Part shown: positions 18,926 through 29,688 of the stretch, piece by piece
How the letters are laid out: every line of letters starts with the position of its first letter
How positions within the stretch are numbered: the first letter of the stretch is position 1
Assembly: GCA_963815495.1 (NCBI GenBank)
Contig: CAWFGW010000008.1
Location: forward strand, 62,001 to 126,000
DNA: 64,000 nucleotides
Reading direction: 5' to 3'
Source of the DNA: CAWFGW01 sp963815495
GTDB taxonomy: Bacteria; Bacteroidota; Bacteroidia; Cytophagales; JAAEPT01
The notes under the pieces: model-generated
Told to the model about the DNA's origin: nothing
The model's database searches: none
What the model saw: only the letters and a program-made list of their open reading frames with translations
Translations under genes and position numbers: made by a program

Positions 18926-21089
18926 TTATTTTTTAACTACTTTTATCACTTCTTGCAAATCGTTTGTGTGAACTGATATAGTGTAAGATCCACTGTTTAA
19001 AGACTCTCCTAATTCGCAGTGGTTAAAGCAGGTCCCTTTTTCCAATAAAACACCAGCGTTTGAATAAATCTCATAATCACATTCTTTATCCGTTTGCAAA
19101 GTAAAGGTGTTGTTAAATGGATTAGGAAAGGTTTTTAATCCACTTGATTTTTTATTTGGGTGTAGTGCGGTTATCGTACAATTATCTTCAGGAGTACCTG
19201 TTGGTAGACTGGAGGCTCTTGTTTCAATGAACTTAGACAACAAGCGAATATAAGAGACCTGATAGCCACAACTATTCTCAGTAATTGACCAGGTATTTAT
19301 TGGCCAACCATCGTTAATGTCAGCATACGATTTCATTGCAGGTTGCCCAATAGCTATTTGTGCAGCACTGTTGTTACAGAGTGCATTATTTCCACCACTA
19401 CCACAGTCATTTGGACAACAACCATCGATGTTATATTCTTCGTTCGCTCCACCTGCTAAGAAACCGGGTGCAGGACCAAAGGTAGAAACACCTGCCTGAT
19501 CCCAAGGTGTACCATCGTTAAACCAACTATGAAAAATTTGTGTGATTGAATTATCAGCGCCAAACCGATTCATGTTAGTCAGATAACAATAAGAAAGAGG
19601 GTTTACTCCGTGTATGTAATGAAGATATTGTTCAGCAGCTTCTAATGCATCATCTTCTCTCTGTGGATTAGCACCATATTTTTTGAGTTCATACAGTTGT
19701 AACCCTTGCATCGATTTTATGTTGTTACTACCCCAAACATATGAGTCTAAATATGACAAATAAGCACTTGTTTCATTGTCAAATGCTCCTAAGTTGTTTT
19801 CTCTAGCAATTGCCGCAGAATAACGCTCTTTGATTGTATTAGAAATACTCTGCGTAGCACCAGGTACAGTTGTATAATACAGCAACACTTCTTGTTCATA
19901 ATGCTCATACGGATAGGCGTACCACCATTGCATTAAGTGAACTTCTTCATAATTATTATCGAAAATATTGCGGTACTGCACATCGCTGGTTAAGGCATAT
20001 AAGTGCATGGCTGCTTCCAACCTCATCACTGAGCGACTGTAATCATTCACTTCTGGATCCCCTGCACCCACACCAGTACCTGAGTTTGACCAAACTACAT
20101 CTGGATTAGCCTCTGCCCAAGTCCAAGCTGCCAAAGCTGCTTGTTTTAGTGTGTCTGCATAACAAGCATAGCCAAGTTGCTCAAATATCTTAGCCCCAAA
20201 AGCATAGGCTGATGCTGCTTTTCTAGTAGCTGAAGTATTGACGTCTGAATATTTACTGGGCTCAGTCGCACTTGATGGAGGACTAGCAGAACTCAAACCG
20301 ACAAGAGCTATGAGACTACCATCCTCATTTTGCAATCTCAAAAGGTGATCCATTCCCCATTTCACTTCATCTATGATATCGGGTATACCATTATTGGATT
20401 CAGGGATGTTGAAATCATCCGTCCACACATTAGGTGATTCTTCATACATCCGGAGCATTTCGATTATATAACCTGAAGTCCAAGCTGTATATTTGTTCAT
20501 GTCTCCAGCATCGTACCACCCACCATGCAAATCCTTTTCTGTGGCGCCATCATTCATAGCTTTATAGTAACGACAGTTTTTATCTTGTAAAGGACCGATA
20601 TGAGAGGCTCCATCAACCCAAGCAGCTTCTGCATACGGCTGCTGTTTAGGAAAACCTGCTCGTTGATAGAAATATGTACGGAAAGCTTGTTTTAATACTT
20701 CATTGTAAACATCTTCACGAATTTCAAACGTATATGAACGTACATTTTTTTTGTACATCCAATACATAATAAGTTCCTGATGTAGTCACTGAAGAAAAAT
20801 CAAACCACCAAGCTCTATCACCAGCAGTCGTATCAATTTGACCATTTTTCCACTGCGTTGGTGTTCCTGTGTAAACCTGCGTGTTATTGGACGAATTGAC
20901 TACGGCATAAGAAGTGCCTGGAGTGAACGATTCATCAGCATCATTCCCCATTACTGGATCACGTATTACGGCTGTTTTTTTAGCCAATGGTCTATAGCCG
21001 AATTGATCTACGACAATGTACTTACTAATGGATTGAGCATTAATTAAATAATAGTTAATCAGGAAAATGATAATAATCAGTTTCTTCAT
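18926..21089 (-). pseudogene. GH9 endoglucanase, split by one frameshift, with T9SS tail
   Basis: Two frames make one cellulase. Frame 1 (21089-20724) encodes a signal peptide (ending NAQS) and the N-terminal Ig-like domain of GH9 enzymes (DQFGYRP, VLDVQKK). Frame 2 (from about 20767 to 18926) continues with NVRSYTFEI and the (alpha/alpha)6 catalytic domain: HGGWYDAGDMNKY holds the two catalytic aspartates and SITENSCGYQ the likely acid Glu, followed by a T9SS tail. The frames meet at a run of eight A residues (minus strand, 20743-20750); seven would restore one protein of about 720 residues. It could be a sequencing error, a phase-variable tract or real inactivation. No CBM6 cassette. It begins 13 bases after the GH10 stop, in that operon. 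Confidence 0.83.
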
Positions 21090-21102
21090 GAGTTGTATTC
21101 AA

Positions 21103-23700
21103 TTATAGTTTATGAATTTTTCTGATTTCAGTTTTTTGATCTTCAATGATTTTGATTAGATAAACACCAGCTTGTAGTTCTAAACCTATGGTTGCAGTGG
21201 TGTCTAATTGTCCACTTTCGATAACCACACCATTCATTTCGCATAGTTGATAGTGCGCTTCACCACTACACTTGACGGTGATACCACTTGCTCCAAATGG
21301 GTTAGGATAGAGTTCAATTTGATGATTGATAAGAGATGACGTACCTGTAATCAAATCGGAAAACGCTACATAGTTGAGGTTGATATAGTCCGAATCAAAT
21401 GCGATTTTCATAACATGTGCTCCAGCTGTTAGATTGATATCTTTTAAAGTAACGGTTTCCCACATTTGCCAGCCTCCTGTATTAGGAACTGTAATGGCGT
21501 CTGTAATATCAACACCATCCATTTCAATGTGGAAGATTCCCCCATCACCATCTTTTGCTACACGAAGGTCCAAATCATATAGTCCAGAGCTAGTAACGTC
21601 CACCGTATACTCTAACCATTCACCTGTTAAGGTGTAACCTAAATTAAAACCACCGTCTATATCCGTACATACTTCAATATCTACCTCATCATTTCTAAAC
21701 GTACCACCACCTTGATTACCTTCAGCATTGGCCTCGTGAAATGCTAAACCTTCTCCACCTAAATCATATTCTTCCGCTTCGATTTTCCCTGGTATTACGT
21801 GAGCTGAATTGTTAAATGGCTCTTGTATGAGTTCTTTGGTTAACACAAACGTGACATAGTTCAGGTTAACATAATCTGTAGCACCCACAGTCATTCGTAA
21901 AATTTGCTTTCCTGCTTTTAAATCGACATTTGATATTTTTACTGTTTGCCATGTTTGCCAGCCTGCAGTGTTAGGAATGGCGATATCTGTTGCTATATCC
22001 GTTCCATCCATCGCAAGACTAATTGTACGGTCAGCGCCACTACATGCTACGCGTATATTAATTTCATATGCTCCTGGTTTTTGTACGTCTACAGAATATT
22101 CAGTCCATTCACCAGCTGTTGTGTAACCGAGGTTATAACCTCCGTTAGCATCAGTACAGTTTTCTATATCAACATCCTCGTTAGTTCTGAAGTTAACCAC
22201 TGGAGTTACCTCACTTCCGGGGCTATCATCCATATATGCAAAACCATTTCCCCCTACATCATAATTTTCAAACTGAATAGTTCCAGGAATGAGCGCAAAG
22301 GTACCATTGTAAGGACCTTGAGGTACATTCACTTTAATTGCAACAGCAGCAGAAGTGGTAGCATTCCCCGAATTATCTGTAGCTTTTGCTGTTATTGTAT
22401 GCGCTCCCAAAGCAACATTTGCCCATGTATATGAATAAGGAGCAGTTGCATCTTCACCTAATTTTGTGGTTCCATCAAAAAACTCCACTTTAGTAATAGT
22501 TCCATTCGGATCACTAGCAGTTGCTGTTAATGTGATATTTGCTGGTGTGGTATACACAGCATTATTTAACGGTGCTGTTAAAGCAACTATTGGATTTCCT
22601 GAGCTTGTACAATTGGCAAATGGTGCTGGTGCTGGGCAACAGGCTAAGCTTGTTTGAGAAGCCATATATTGTCTTAACCACGTCATGGCTGGTCTGTCTT
22701 GACCGTTAGCATACATAATTCCTGTATCTGTTCCACTTGCACCAGTTTGTTCATTACCAGGTCTCCAGGTAGAACCTTGCACATACCCCCAAAGTGTAAT
22801 TCCTGCAACACGTGGATGTTCCCAGGCAATAGTTATAAACTCTTGGTATTTGGTTCTTTGATGTGCTTCATTGGGGTCTGCCGCTATATCAAATTCAGAG
22901 ATATGTAACGGTAAACCCGTTTTTTCCCAAATTTCATCGATACAACCTCTCCACGCATTGGCAGATAAGGTTTCAATACCGTGTGCTTGCAAACCGATAC
23001 CATCAATTAAATTTTTTCTTCCATCAGTTAAGTTAGGAGCATTTTTTATCGCATTTGACATTCTAATGTATTCCGCTCGACAGTTGTTCCAGTTATGTTC
23101 TGTGTTAAATTCGTTGATTAAAAGAACAGAATTAGGGAAATGTTTTCTTGCTAATTGAAAACACCAAATCGCCCAACCATAAGGGTTGTTGCGGTCTCCT
23201 TGGTTAGCCGCTTCTCTTTGGTATCCCATGGTAAGACCTGCTTTTAAGTTCGTTAACTCTCTATTAATTGGCGTATTTACGGGTTCGTTTAAAACGTCAA
23301 TCATTTGTAAACCGCCCATTGGGTCATAGTGATCTTGCACAGCTTGGTACCAATTTCTAATTGCTGTTTCGATTTGAGCTGCTGATGAATTGGCTAAGTA
23401 TGACGGAGCTTGTGCTCCCCAGATTAGCGCATGAAATTTGAAAGCTCCACCTGAGTTTTTAGCGGTATTATAAGCCAAGTCAGAGTTACCAAAATTATAT
23501 TGACCATTACCTCTATCACACGACCCCCACTTTGAACCATTTTCTGAAGTGGTTTGATTCCATAGCTGTGTATAGTTGGATGGGACAGAATAAGCGGTAA
23601 TGTTCCCAAAGTACTTCCCTTTACATTTACCTATCTGCGCCTTTACAGAGAAGAAATTAAAGCAGACAACCGTTAATAATAGTAGAATTTTAGTTTTCAT
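21103..23700 (-). CDS. GH10 endo-beta-1,4-xylanase with Big_7, two CBM6 and T9SS tail
   Basis: 865 residues. Signal peptide (1-21, VKAQ), then a GH10 barrel (about 25-345) with the acid/base Glu in IDVLNEP (about 140) and the nucleophile Glu in HISEFDI (about 268), plus HALIWGAQ and GITLWGYVQGSTW blocks typical of the family. Role: cuts the xylan backbone. A Cys-Cys-rich linker leads to Big_7 (about 370-455), CBM6 type a (463-610), CBM6 type b (625-780) and a type A tail ending RKIHKL. First gene of an operon with GH9; promoter element at 23774. Confidence 0.93.
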   Translation of the reverse strand: MKTKILLLLTVVCFNFFSVKAQIGKCKGKYFGNITAYSVPSNYTQLWNQTTSENGSKWGSCDRGNGQYNFGNSDLAYNTAKNSGGAFKFHALIWGAQAPSYLANSSAAQIETAIRNWYQAVQDHYDPMGGLQMIDVLNEPVNTPINRELTNLKAGLTMGYQREAANQGDRNNPYGWAIWCFQLARKHFPNSVLLINEFNTEHNWNNCRAEYIRMSNAIKNAPNLTDGRKNLIDGIGLQAHGIETLSANAWRGCIDEIWEKTGLPLHISEFDIAADPNEAHQRTKYQEFITIAWEHPRVAGITLWGYVQGSTWRPGNEQTGASGTDTGIMYANGQDRPAMTWLRQYMASQTSLACCPAPAPFANCTSSGNPIVALTAPLNNAVYTTPANITLTATASDPNGTITKVEFFDGTTKLGEDATAPYSYTWANVALGAHTITAKATDNSGNATTSAAVAIKVNVPQGPYNGTFALIPGTIQFENYDVGGNGFAYMDDSPGSEVTPVVNFRTNEDVDIENCTDANGGYNLGYTTAGEWTEYSVDVQKPGAYEINIRVACSGADRTISLAMDGTDIATDIAIPNTAGWQTWQTVKISNVDLKAGKQILRMTVGATDYVNLNYVTFVLTKELIQEPFNNSAHVIPGKIEAEEYDLGGEGLAFHEANAEGNQGGGTFRNDEVDIEVCTDIDGGFNLGYTLTGEWLEYTVDVTSSGLYDLDLRVAKDGDGGIFHIEMDGVDITDAITVPNTGGWQMWETVTLKDINLTAGAHVMKIAFDSDYINLNYVAFSDLITGTSSLINHQIELYPNPFGASGITVKCSGEAHYQLCEMNGVVIESGQLDTTATIGLELQAGVYLIKIIEDQKTEIRKIHKL

Positions 23701-23773
23701 ATTTGTTGGTCATAGTTAGAAATATGCATATTAGGTATACAGAAGTCGGTTAATGAAAACCCAAAATGCTATA

Positions 23774-23803
23774 GGCTACGAAGCACTTATAAAAAAGTCA
23801 TCA
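23774..23803 (-). promoter_or_regulatory. ECF-type promoter element for GH10-GH9 operon
   Basis: Minus-strand TGATGAC (23803-23797), 17 bases starting TTTTTT, GTAGCC (23779-23774) then TAT. Confidence 0.75.
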
Positions 23804-23810
23804 GTTGTCA

Positions 23811-23847
23811 AAAAAAAAGTCAAGTAGTGTAAAGTACTACTTGACTT
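23811..23847 (-). terminator. Strong intrinsic terminator after the clan GH-A gene
   Basis: Perfect 12-base-pair stem (23817-23828 with 23836-23847, AAGTCAAGTAGT), 7-base loop, and a run of T on the minus strand after it. It abuts the next operon's promoter element, so the two units are cleanly separated. Confidence 0.85.
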
Positions 23848-23871
23848 TGAGGTAGTTTAAAGCAAGTAAAC

Positions 23872-26800
23872 TTATTGTCTTACAATTTTCTGAGTTGTAG
23901 TCCCTTTTTCATGCTCAACCCTCAAAAAATAGATTCCTTGAGCGAGATCCGAGCCAATTTTACCATGGACATTTTTAGTACCTACTTCTATTACCCTCCC
24001 TCTTATATCGGTAATTGTATAATCAAATTCAGCATCTGAATCAACTATAACACCCTCATTATTAAATGGATTTGGGAATATTGACAAACTATTACTTTCA
24101 GTATTATGAAGGGAAGTAATTACTCCTTTAAACGATAAATAATTAAGATTTAAATAGTCTGTGTCAAAAGCTATGCGCATAACATGTTCACCAGCCGAGA
24201 GATTAATGTTTTCCAGCGTAATGGTTTGCCACGATTGCCAGCCTGATGTATTAGGAACGGTTATCGGTCCAGTCACATCTTCACCATCCATTTCCATATG
24301 AAACACCCCACCATCGCCATCTTTTGCCACTCGAATATCTAACTGGTAATTACCCGTATTGGCTACATTCACAGTATATTCCAACCATTCACTTTGTAAG
24401 GTATAGGCAAGGTTGTAACCTCCATCCACATCTTGAGTAGCTTCAATGTCTACTTCGTCATCCCTAAACGTGGCTCCCCCTTGGTTGCCATTGGTATTTG
24501 CTTCATGAAAACCTACACCTTCCCCCCCCTTATCGTATTCTTCCGCTTCTATTTTTCCAGGTATGGTGTGAGGAGAACTGTTAAATGGTTCTTGAATTCC
24601 CAGAACAACAACTGCTACAGCATTGGTTTTTGTACTCAAGTTATCCGTGTCAAATGCTTCTGCTGAAATTAAATAAGTACCCGCATCAGCAGGGGTCCAT
24701 TGAAAAGTAAAGGGAGAGGTATTAACAGTTGTCAATAAATTATCTCCAGCATAGAAGGAAACGCCAACAATGTTACCATCAGGGTCAGAAGCCGTTGCTG
24801 ACAACGAGACAACTTCACCTAATTCAACTGTGATTTGATTAATTGGCGAGTTTAAAGTGATGTTAGGTGGTAACACTTGTATCACTTCTTCAAAAGTCAT
24901 ATAATTTAAGTTGACATAATCGGTGTTGCCAATTGTCAATCGTATGATATGTTCACCAGCAGTCATTTCTAAGTTCTCTACCGTAATTGTTTGCCAGTTT
25001 TGCCAGCCTTCCGTATTGGGAATGGTTATATTTGAAGCTAAAGGTAAATCATCAATTGTCAAAGCAATACTACGTCCTTCACCATTACAAGCCACACGCA
25101 AGTAAAGCTTATATATTCCTGCTTTAGCAACATTCACTGAATACTCGAGCCACTCACCAGCTAGGGTATAACCCAGGTTGTAACCTCCACCTGTATCTGT
25201 ACAGTTTTCAATGTCTACATCCTCATTAGTTCTGAAATTGACTAATGGTGTTACCTCACTGCCAGGTGTATCATCAAAGTAGGCAAATCCATTACCTCCT
25301 ACATCATAATTCTCTAACTCAATTTTTCCTGGAATAGGGTGAAGCGTACCTCCAAAAGGACCTTGAGGAAGGTTGCCATAGACTGTTATTTCATCATAAT
25401 TGGTGTTACCTTCGTTATCGGTGGCCACGGCACGAATGACATGTTTACCCTGTTGTGTGTTTGCCCATTCATAACTATATGGAGCAGCGTTATCAGAAAA
25501 TAATAACTTGCCATTCGCAAAAAACTCTACTTTAGAAACTGATCCATCAGCATCTGAAGCAGAGGCTTTGATAGCAATCGTAGCTGGTGATATAAAGATG
25601 TCTCCATCCTCAGGACTAGTTATTTTTATTGAAGGAGGACCTACAATTTGCACCGGTGTTACATACACCCTGTACGCATACAACTTGCTAGTAACATTGA
25701 CTGGCACTGTGATAGAATTGTTTGAAACAGTATACTCTGTTTCTGAGATCAAATTAGTGCCTGGAACGGGAGTGTCTTTATTAACCCATGTCACATATTC
25801 CAATTTTACTTTAACTTTCGACCCGTATTTTGCTGGAATACCAGCAATTTTCACATTAACAATCCCGGTGTTGTTTCCCCCTATACAAATACTTGCATAG
25901 TTTTTTTGATCATCAATACAGGCAAAACCATCAATATCCTCACTGTAATCGTTTGGTGGCGTGACTTGAACCATACTTCCACTCATGTCACCATACCATT
26001 TGTATAAATGCCAGCCACCGCCTTTTTGGTTATTTGCCGTTAACAAACTACCTAAGCGGCCAGGTAAATTAGTAAACCACCAGGAAATACACGCACTTTC
26101 GATTCCATGTCTTTCAAACTTACTGATAAATGGTACTGAATACCCTGGACACCCTTCATTGGGGTCACTGGTTTTCGAAGAATATTCATTAATACTGATT
26201 GGTCTTGGAGAAATCCCCAGCTCTTTTTCTAAAGCACGGTATTGGTTATAGGCACTCACAAAACCACCTGCACCCCATTGGTGCCAACAAACTACATCGG
26301 GAATACAGTTGTTTGCTTTACAATAAGTTAAGAAATCACGCATGCGGTTGTTATTATAATAGGCTAAAGAGGGTCCAATAATGCGCTCACCTGGATCTAA
26401 GTTTCGAATCAAATCGAAGGTGGGTTTCCAACAAGATGAAAAGAAATTTCCATTGGAGTTATTCCAGGTACCATAGGGTTCATTCCAAATTTCGTATCCA
26501 TCGTAATTAGTTCTTCCAGAAGCTTTTTTAGCATTGATAACCTGCGTACACGTGCTTAAAAAACTCTGAAGCCCTGGCCAACGATAAGGCCAGCCAGGTA
26601 ACACATCGGGTAAACGTACCTGAACCTTTCCAGTAGTGTTTTGTAATCTTCTGGAAACTTCCAGTGCATCACCAATTGGTTGTTGTTTTCCAGGTCCACT
26701 TTGAGCGGGGTTGGCAAACACATGCGGTTTTAGTGGCGCCACTAGATTTTCGATGTCAGTCGGAAGGGTTTCGGTAACCCCATACAAGGAGCCCGATGCA

Positions 26801-26913
26801 CAATGTGTTACTGGTCGAATCTTTTTAGACAAATCAACCGCAAGTTGAATTTGAGCATAAGTTATGGTGGTGCAAGCGATTAAAAGAAACGTGAATAGTT
26901 TTTTCATGTACAT
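23872..26913 (-). CDS. Putative clan GH-A glycoside hydrolase (GH39-like) with two Big_7, two CBM6 and T9SS tail
   Basis: 1013 residues. After a signal peptide (ending TYAQ) a catalytic-looking domain (about 22-330) carries EIWNEPYGTW near 144 (acid/base Glu) and SINEYSS near 241 (nucleophile Glu), about 97 residues apart, plus HQWGAGG and CISWWFTNLPG. This is the clan GH-A pattern and closest by eye to GH39, but family membership is not certain. A beta-sandwich (about 340-430) follows, then Big_7, CBM6 type a (515-665), a second Big_7 (670-765), CBM6 type b (770-925) and a tail ending QKIVRQ. No regulon element lies directly upstream; it follows the GH5 gene by 108 bases and is probably co-transcribed. 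ATG at 26907 is an alternative start. Confidence 0.72.
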   Translation of the reverse strand: MYMKKLFTFLLIACTTITYAQIQLAVDLSKKIRPVTHCASGSLYGVTETLPTDIENLVAPLKPHVFANPAQSGPGKQQPIGDALEVSRRLQNTTGKVQVRLPDVLPGWPYRWPGLQSFLSTCTQVINAKKASGRTNYDGYEIWNEPYGTWNNSNGNFFSSCWKPTFDLIRNLDPGERIIGPSLAYYNNNRMRDFLTYCKANNCIPDVVCWHQWGAGGFVSAYNQYRALEKELGISPRPISINEYSSKTSDPNEGCPGYSVPFISKFERHGIESACISWWFTNLPGRLGSLLTANNQKGGGWHLYKWYGDMSGSMVQVTPPNDYSEDIDGFACIDDQKNYASICIGGNNTGIVNVKIAGIPAKYGSKVKVKLEYVTWVNKDTPVPGTNLISETEYTVSNNSITVPVNVTSKLYAYRVYVTPVQIVGPPSIKITSPEDGDIFISPATIAIKASASDADGSVSKVEFFANGKLLFSDNAAPYSYEWANTQQGKHVIRAVATDNEGNTNYDEITVYGNLPQGPFGGTLHPIPGKIELENYDVGGNGFAYFDDTPGSEVTPLVNFRTNEDVDIENCTDTGGGYNLGYTLAGEWLEYSVNVAKAGIYKLYLRVACNGEGRSIALTIDDLPLASNITIPNTEGWQNWQTITVENLEMTAGEHIIRLTIGNTDYVNLNYMTFEEVIQVLPPNITLNSPINQITVELGEVVSLSATASDPDGNIVGVSFYAGDNLLTTVNTSPFTFQWTPADAGTYLISAEAFDTDNLSTKTNAVAVVVLGIQEPFNSSPHTIPGKIEAEEYDKGGEGVGFHEANTNGNQGGATFRDDEVDIEATQDVDGGYNLAYTLQSEWLEYTVNVANTGNYQLDIRVAKDGDGGVFHMEMDGEDVTGPITVPNTSGWQSWQTITLENINLSAGEHVMRIAFDTDYLNLNYLSFKGVITSLHNTESNSLSIFPNPFNNEGVIVDSDAEFDYTITDIRGRVIEVGTKNVHGKIGSDLAQGIYFLRVEHEKGTTTQKIVRQ

Positions 26914-27021
26914 ATTTTTATTGGTCTCGTATTTTTAATCAAAAGCATTAGCGGACTTTATAGCATTTTTATTAACACAGCTATTTAGAGTTTAATTAAT
27001 CCACTCCTATTATCTGACGCT

Positions 27022-29184
27022 TTACTGCTTGATGATTTTTTGAATGGAAGTATTCGTGTTAGTTTGAATAATTAAGCCATAAACACCCTTGTTTAAGTTG
27101 CTACCCACAGTGGTTTGATTGTTAGCTTTACCTTCTTCTAACACCACTCCATTTAAATCAATCACTTGATAATGGAACGAACCAATTTGGTTAATGTGCA
27201 AACCGCCCTCACTAAACGGGTTAGGATAGGCTGTTAATGCTGCACCATAAAATTGACTCTGATCAGTTGAGGATAGTACAATCCCATTTCGTTCAATTAA
27301 TTTGAATGCCTGATTTTCTGCACCGTTAACACATTCCCATTGGTGTATATTAGCGCCATCTGCAAGGGAAACATCTTCCACATCAAGGCATTTATTACTG
27401 TGACGCACGACCACCCTTACATGGCCCTCACCAACATCTTCAAATTTCCATTGTTGATTGTTTTCATTGAGCCACGACCACACATGGATATTGGCGCCAT
27501 TAGCGGTAGAAACTCCAGAAACGTCTATCACGCGCAAGGTGTCAATGGCTGAACTGATTTTGTGCCATCCATTTCCTAAGTGAGTTATTTTAAAGCGCCT
27601 ACTCATGCTGGACTGATCGTCTACGATTTGCTGTAGGTTAGTTCCATTAGCACTTTGCCCATTCGTAACTTCTAACGCTTTACCGCTATGTTTTGCGATA
27701 AAAGAATAGGTGCCATCCAGTGAAACGGCTACGTTAAAATTGTGAGTGGTTTGTGTTCCACAAGCATTGGTATAGGTTGCAGTTGCTGTGCAAGAGCCTA
27801 CGGCATTAACTATTTGTTCACGGTCTGAGCCAGCAGTCGAACAGCCTGTCCAGCTCCACTCCCCACCAATCTCAGGTTGAGGACCTAAAGTTATTTGATC
27901 ACCAGCCTTTACTGTAACGCGAGAGACTTGTTCCCACAAGCCATTGTTAACTTGAATATAAGGAGTGATAAACGTAGGACTACAGCCGCCTATATTTGTT
28001 GGAGCATCTTTAGCATAATCAGGAAGCCAGGAAAAATAGGCTTGTGTAGCATCACGAGAGCCAAGAGTAGTGTTTTCAGGAGTTGAGACAGAAAGGTCCT
28101 CAAGATGATCACCAATAAAACCAATTAAATAATTGACGTTACCCTGATTATCCATGGCATTTTTCAGGGCATTCCCGAAACCATTAGTTGTTCCACGAAA
28201 CAGGTCATCATACCCCGTTCCGCCAGGAAACCAATATGCTTCGGTAATAATCATGGGCCACCTGTCTGCAGCAGGTTTGTAATTTCGATTCCATAAATTT
28301 TGTACAGATGTTGCATTATCATAAACTCCTCCATAAGCTGGGTAGTAGTGAGCGGCAATACCAATGTTTGATCCTGTAAAAGGATATCGGTCCCAACCAT
28401 GAGGCTCACCCTGCCAACCAAGACATGGCACCCATATTACGTTGTTAGCACCAGTAGCTCTAACATCATCAATAACTGGTTGCATCCAATTCCTAAATGC
28501 CTCAAAATAAGTATTGCTACCACTGCCCCATTGTCCATTCCCTGGTGACGATTCGATTTGAACTGGCTCATTCATTAACTCAAACATGATGTTATCAGCG
28601 TTTTTTACGCCTGGCGCATTAGCCATGGTGCTCCAGAAGGTACGTAAGCGTTGTTGTTCTACTACACCAGCATTTTGTGCACCGTTATTTGGAGTCATCA
28701 TTGGACCTGTAGCACAAACTACTAAGTATAGACCGCGTGATTTAAGATGGTTTGCATAGGGAACTATAAAATTTTGAATCCAACCATTGAACTGACTTTC
28801 GCTAACCAATCCATCTTCCTGCGTCCACCCTCCTATAAAATCGGTGTTGATTCGAACAAAACTAGCATACCAACCATGATCCCTACCATATTTAGGAGTG
28901 GTGTCACTCATGACTGTTGCGGCTTCATTAAGGTAATTAAGCATGCCAGCTATGTTATTGGGGTCTTCCCAATTAGTCGGATTTCTGTACCTGCTCCCAC
29001 CTCCGTTAAACCATGTTTCAATAGGTTGCATCCACCCGTGAAGCAATACATTTTTACCACTTGGGTCTTTTAAAAAACGTCCTTCGATATGTAAAGGAGG
29101 TGTCGGCATGCCCAACCAAGCCAAGGATGGAGTGGTGGTGAGTAAGGTAAGTAGGAAGACAAAAGTGATTGTAAACTTTTTCAT
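27022..29184 (-). CDS. GH5 cellulase-like enzyme with Ig-like and CBM13 (ricin-type) domains, T9SS tail
   Basis: 720 residues. Signal peptide (1-22), GH5 barrel (about 25-395) with the acid/base Glu in MFELMNEPV (about 205) and nucleophile Glu in MIITEAYWFPGG (about 313); HYYPAYGG fits the conserved His-Tyr site. Then an Ig-like domain with paired cysteines (about 400-490), a ricin-type beta-trefoil (about 495-635, repeated Q-x-W/F blocks such as NNQQWKFE and ENQAFKL) and a T9SS tail. Likely role: endo-acting cleavage of cellulose or another beta-1,4-glucan/mannan. It differs from its neighbours in using CBM13 instead of the CBM6 pair. Regulon element at 29249. Confidence 0.87.
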   Translation of the reverse strand: MKKFTITFVFLLTLLTTTPSLAWLGMPTPPLHIEGRFLKDPSGKNVLLHGWMQPIETWFNGGGSRYRNPTNWEDPNNIAGMLNYLNEAATVMSDTTPKYGRDHGWYASFVRINTDFIGGWTQEDGLVSESQFNGWIQNFIVPYANHLKSRGLYLVVCATGPMMTPNNGAQNAGVVEQQRLRTFWSTMANAPGVKNADNIMFELMNEPVQIESSPGNGQWGSGSNTYFEAFRNWMQPVIDDVRATGANNVIWVPCLGWQGEPHGWDRYPFTGSNIGIAAHYYPAYGGVYDNATSVQNLWNRNYKPAADRWPMIITEAYWFPGGTGYDDLFRGTTNGFGNALKNAMDNQGNVNYLIGFIGDHLEDLSVSTPENTTLGSRDATQAYFSWLPDYAKDAPTNIGGCSPTFITPYIQVNNGLWEQVSRVTVKAGDQITLGPQPEIGGEWSWTGCSTAGSDREQIVNAVGSCTATATYTNACGTQTTHNFNVAVSLDGTYSFIAKHSGKALEVTNGQSANGTNLQQIVDDQSSMSRRFKITHLGNGWHKISSAIDTLRVIDVSGVSTANGANIHVWSWLNENNQQWKFEDVGEGHVRVVVRHSNKCLDVEDVSLADGANIHQWECVNGAENQAFKLIERNGIVLSSTDQSQFYGAALTAYPNPFSEGGLHINQIGSFHYQVIDLNGVVLEEGKANNQTTVGSNLNKGVYGLIIQTNTNTSIQKIIKQ

Positions 29185-29248
29185 TTTAAAAAGAGTTATT
29201 ATTCTTAATAGTACTGTTTGTTTAGTAGTGAATTTTTCAAAGCTCGTA

Positions 29249-29278
29249 GGCTACGCATTAAGGAGATAAAAGTCATCA
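29249..29278 (-). promoter_or_regulatory. ECF-type promoter element for GH5 operon
   Basis: Minus-strand TGATGAC (29278-29272), 17 bases starting TTTTA, GTAGCC (29254-29249) then TAC. Confidence 0.75.
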
Positions 29279-29279
29279 G

Positions 29280-29688
29280 TGAAGGCATGAAAATACTTTC
29301 TAGGACGAGGAACGTGGTGAATACACACTGCTAACTCCTCTCAAGATGAAAATGGAAGGAAAAAAAGTATTTAATATCAAATTTTATTAAAAATAAGGTT
29401 CTTAGGCATGTAGAACAGATGAAACTGTATTCTTTTGATATGGAAAAATTCATCATAAGTTAATACTATTTAATATATCACTACTGCTAGTATTAATTAC
29501 TTAATGGGCAACATTCACCTCGATGCCTGTGTAATTTCTACCCCTTTTTTTTTAAGAATCATCCTTATAAACTACTACAGTAGAGGTATAGAATTTGAGC
29601 CGATCGGTTTGGTAAAAAATAATGAATATCTATTAAGAGCGACTTAATAGATAGTATTATAAACTTTAACACTTAACTCTTAACAATT
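29280..29688. other. Divergent intergenic region before the fasciclin gene
   Basis: No gene seen. It separates the minus-strand hydrolase units from the plus-strand fasciclin gene and should hold the latter's promoter; I could not assign one with confidence, and the regulon element is absent on the plus strand. A short inverted repeat (TCTATTAAG/CTTAATAGA, 29630-29653) lies in the probable leader. Confidence 0.45.

Noticed and set aside
29620..29660. Inverted repeat before the fasciclin gene as an operator or riboswitch
   Set aside because: Short AT-rich pairing with no recognisable family; chance is likely in DNA of this composition.
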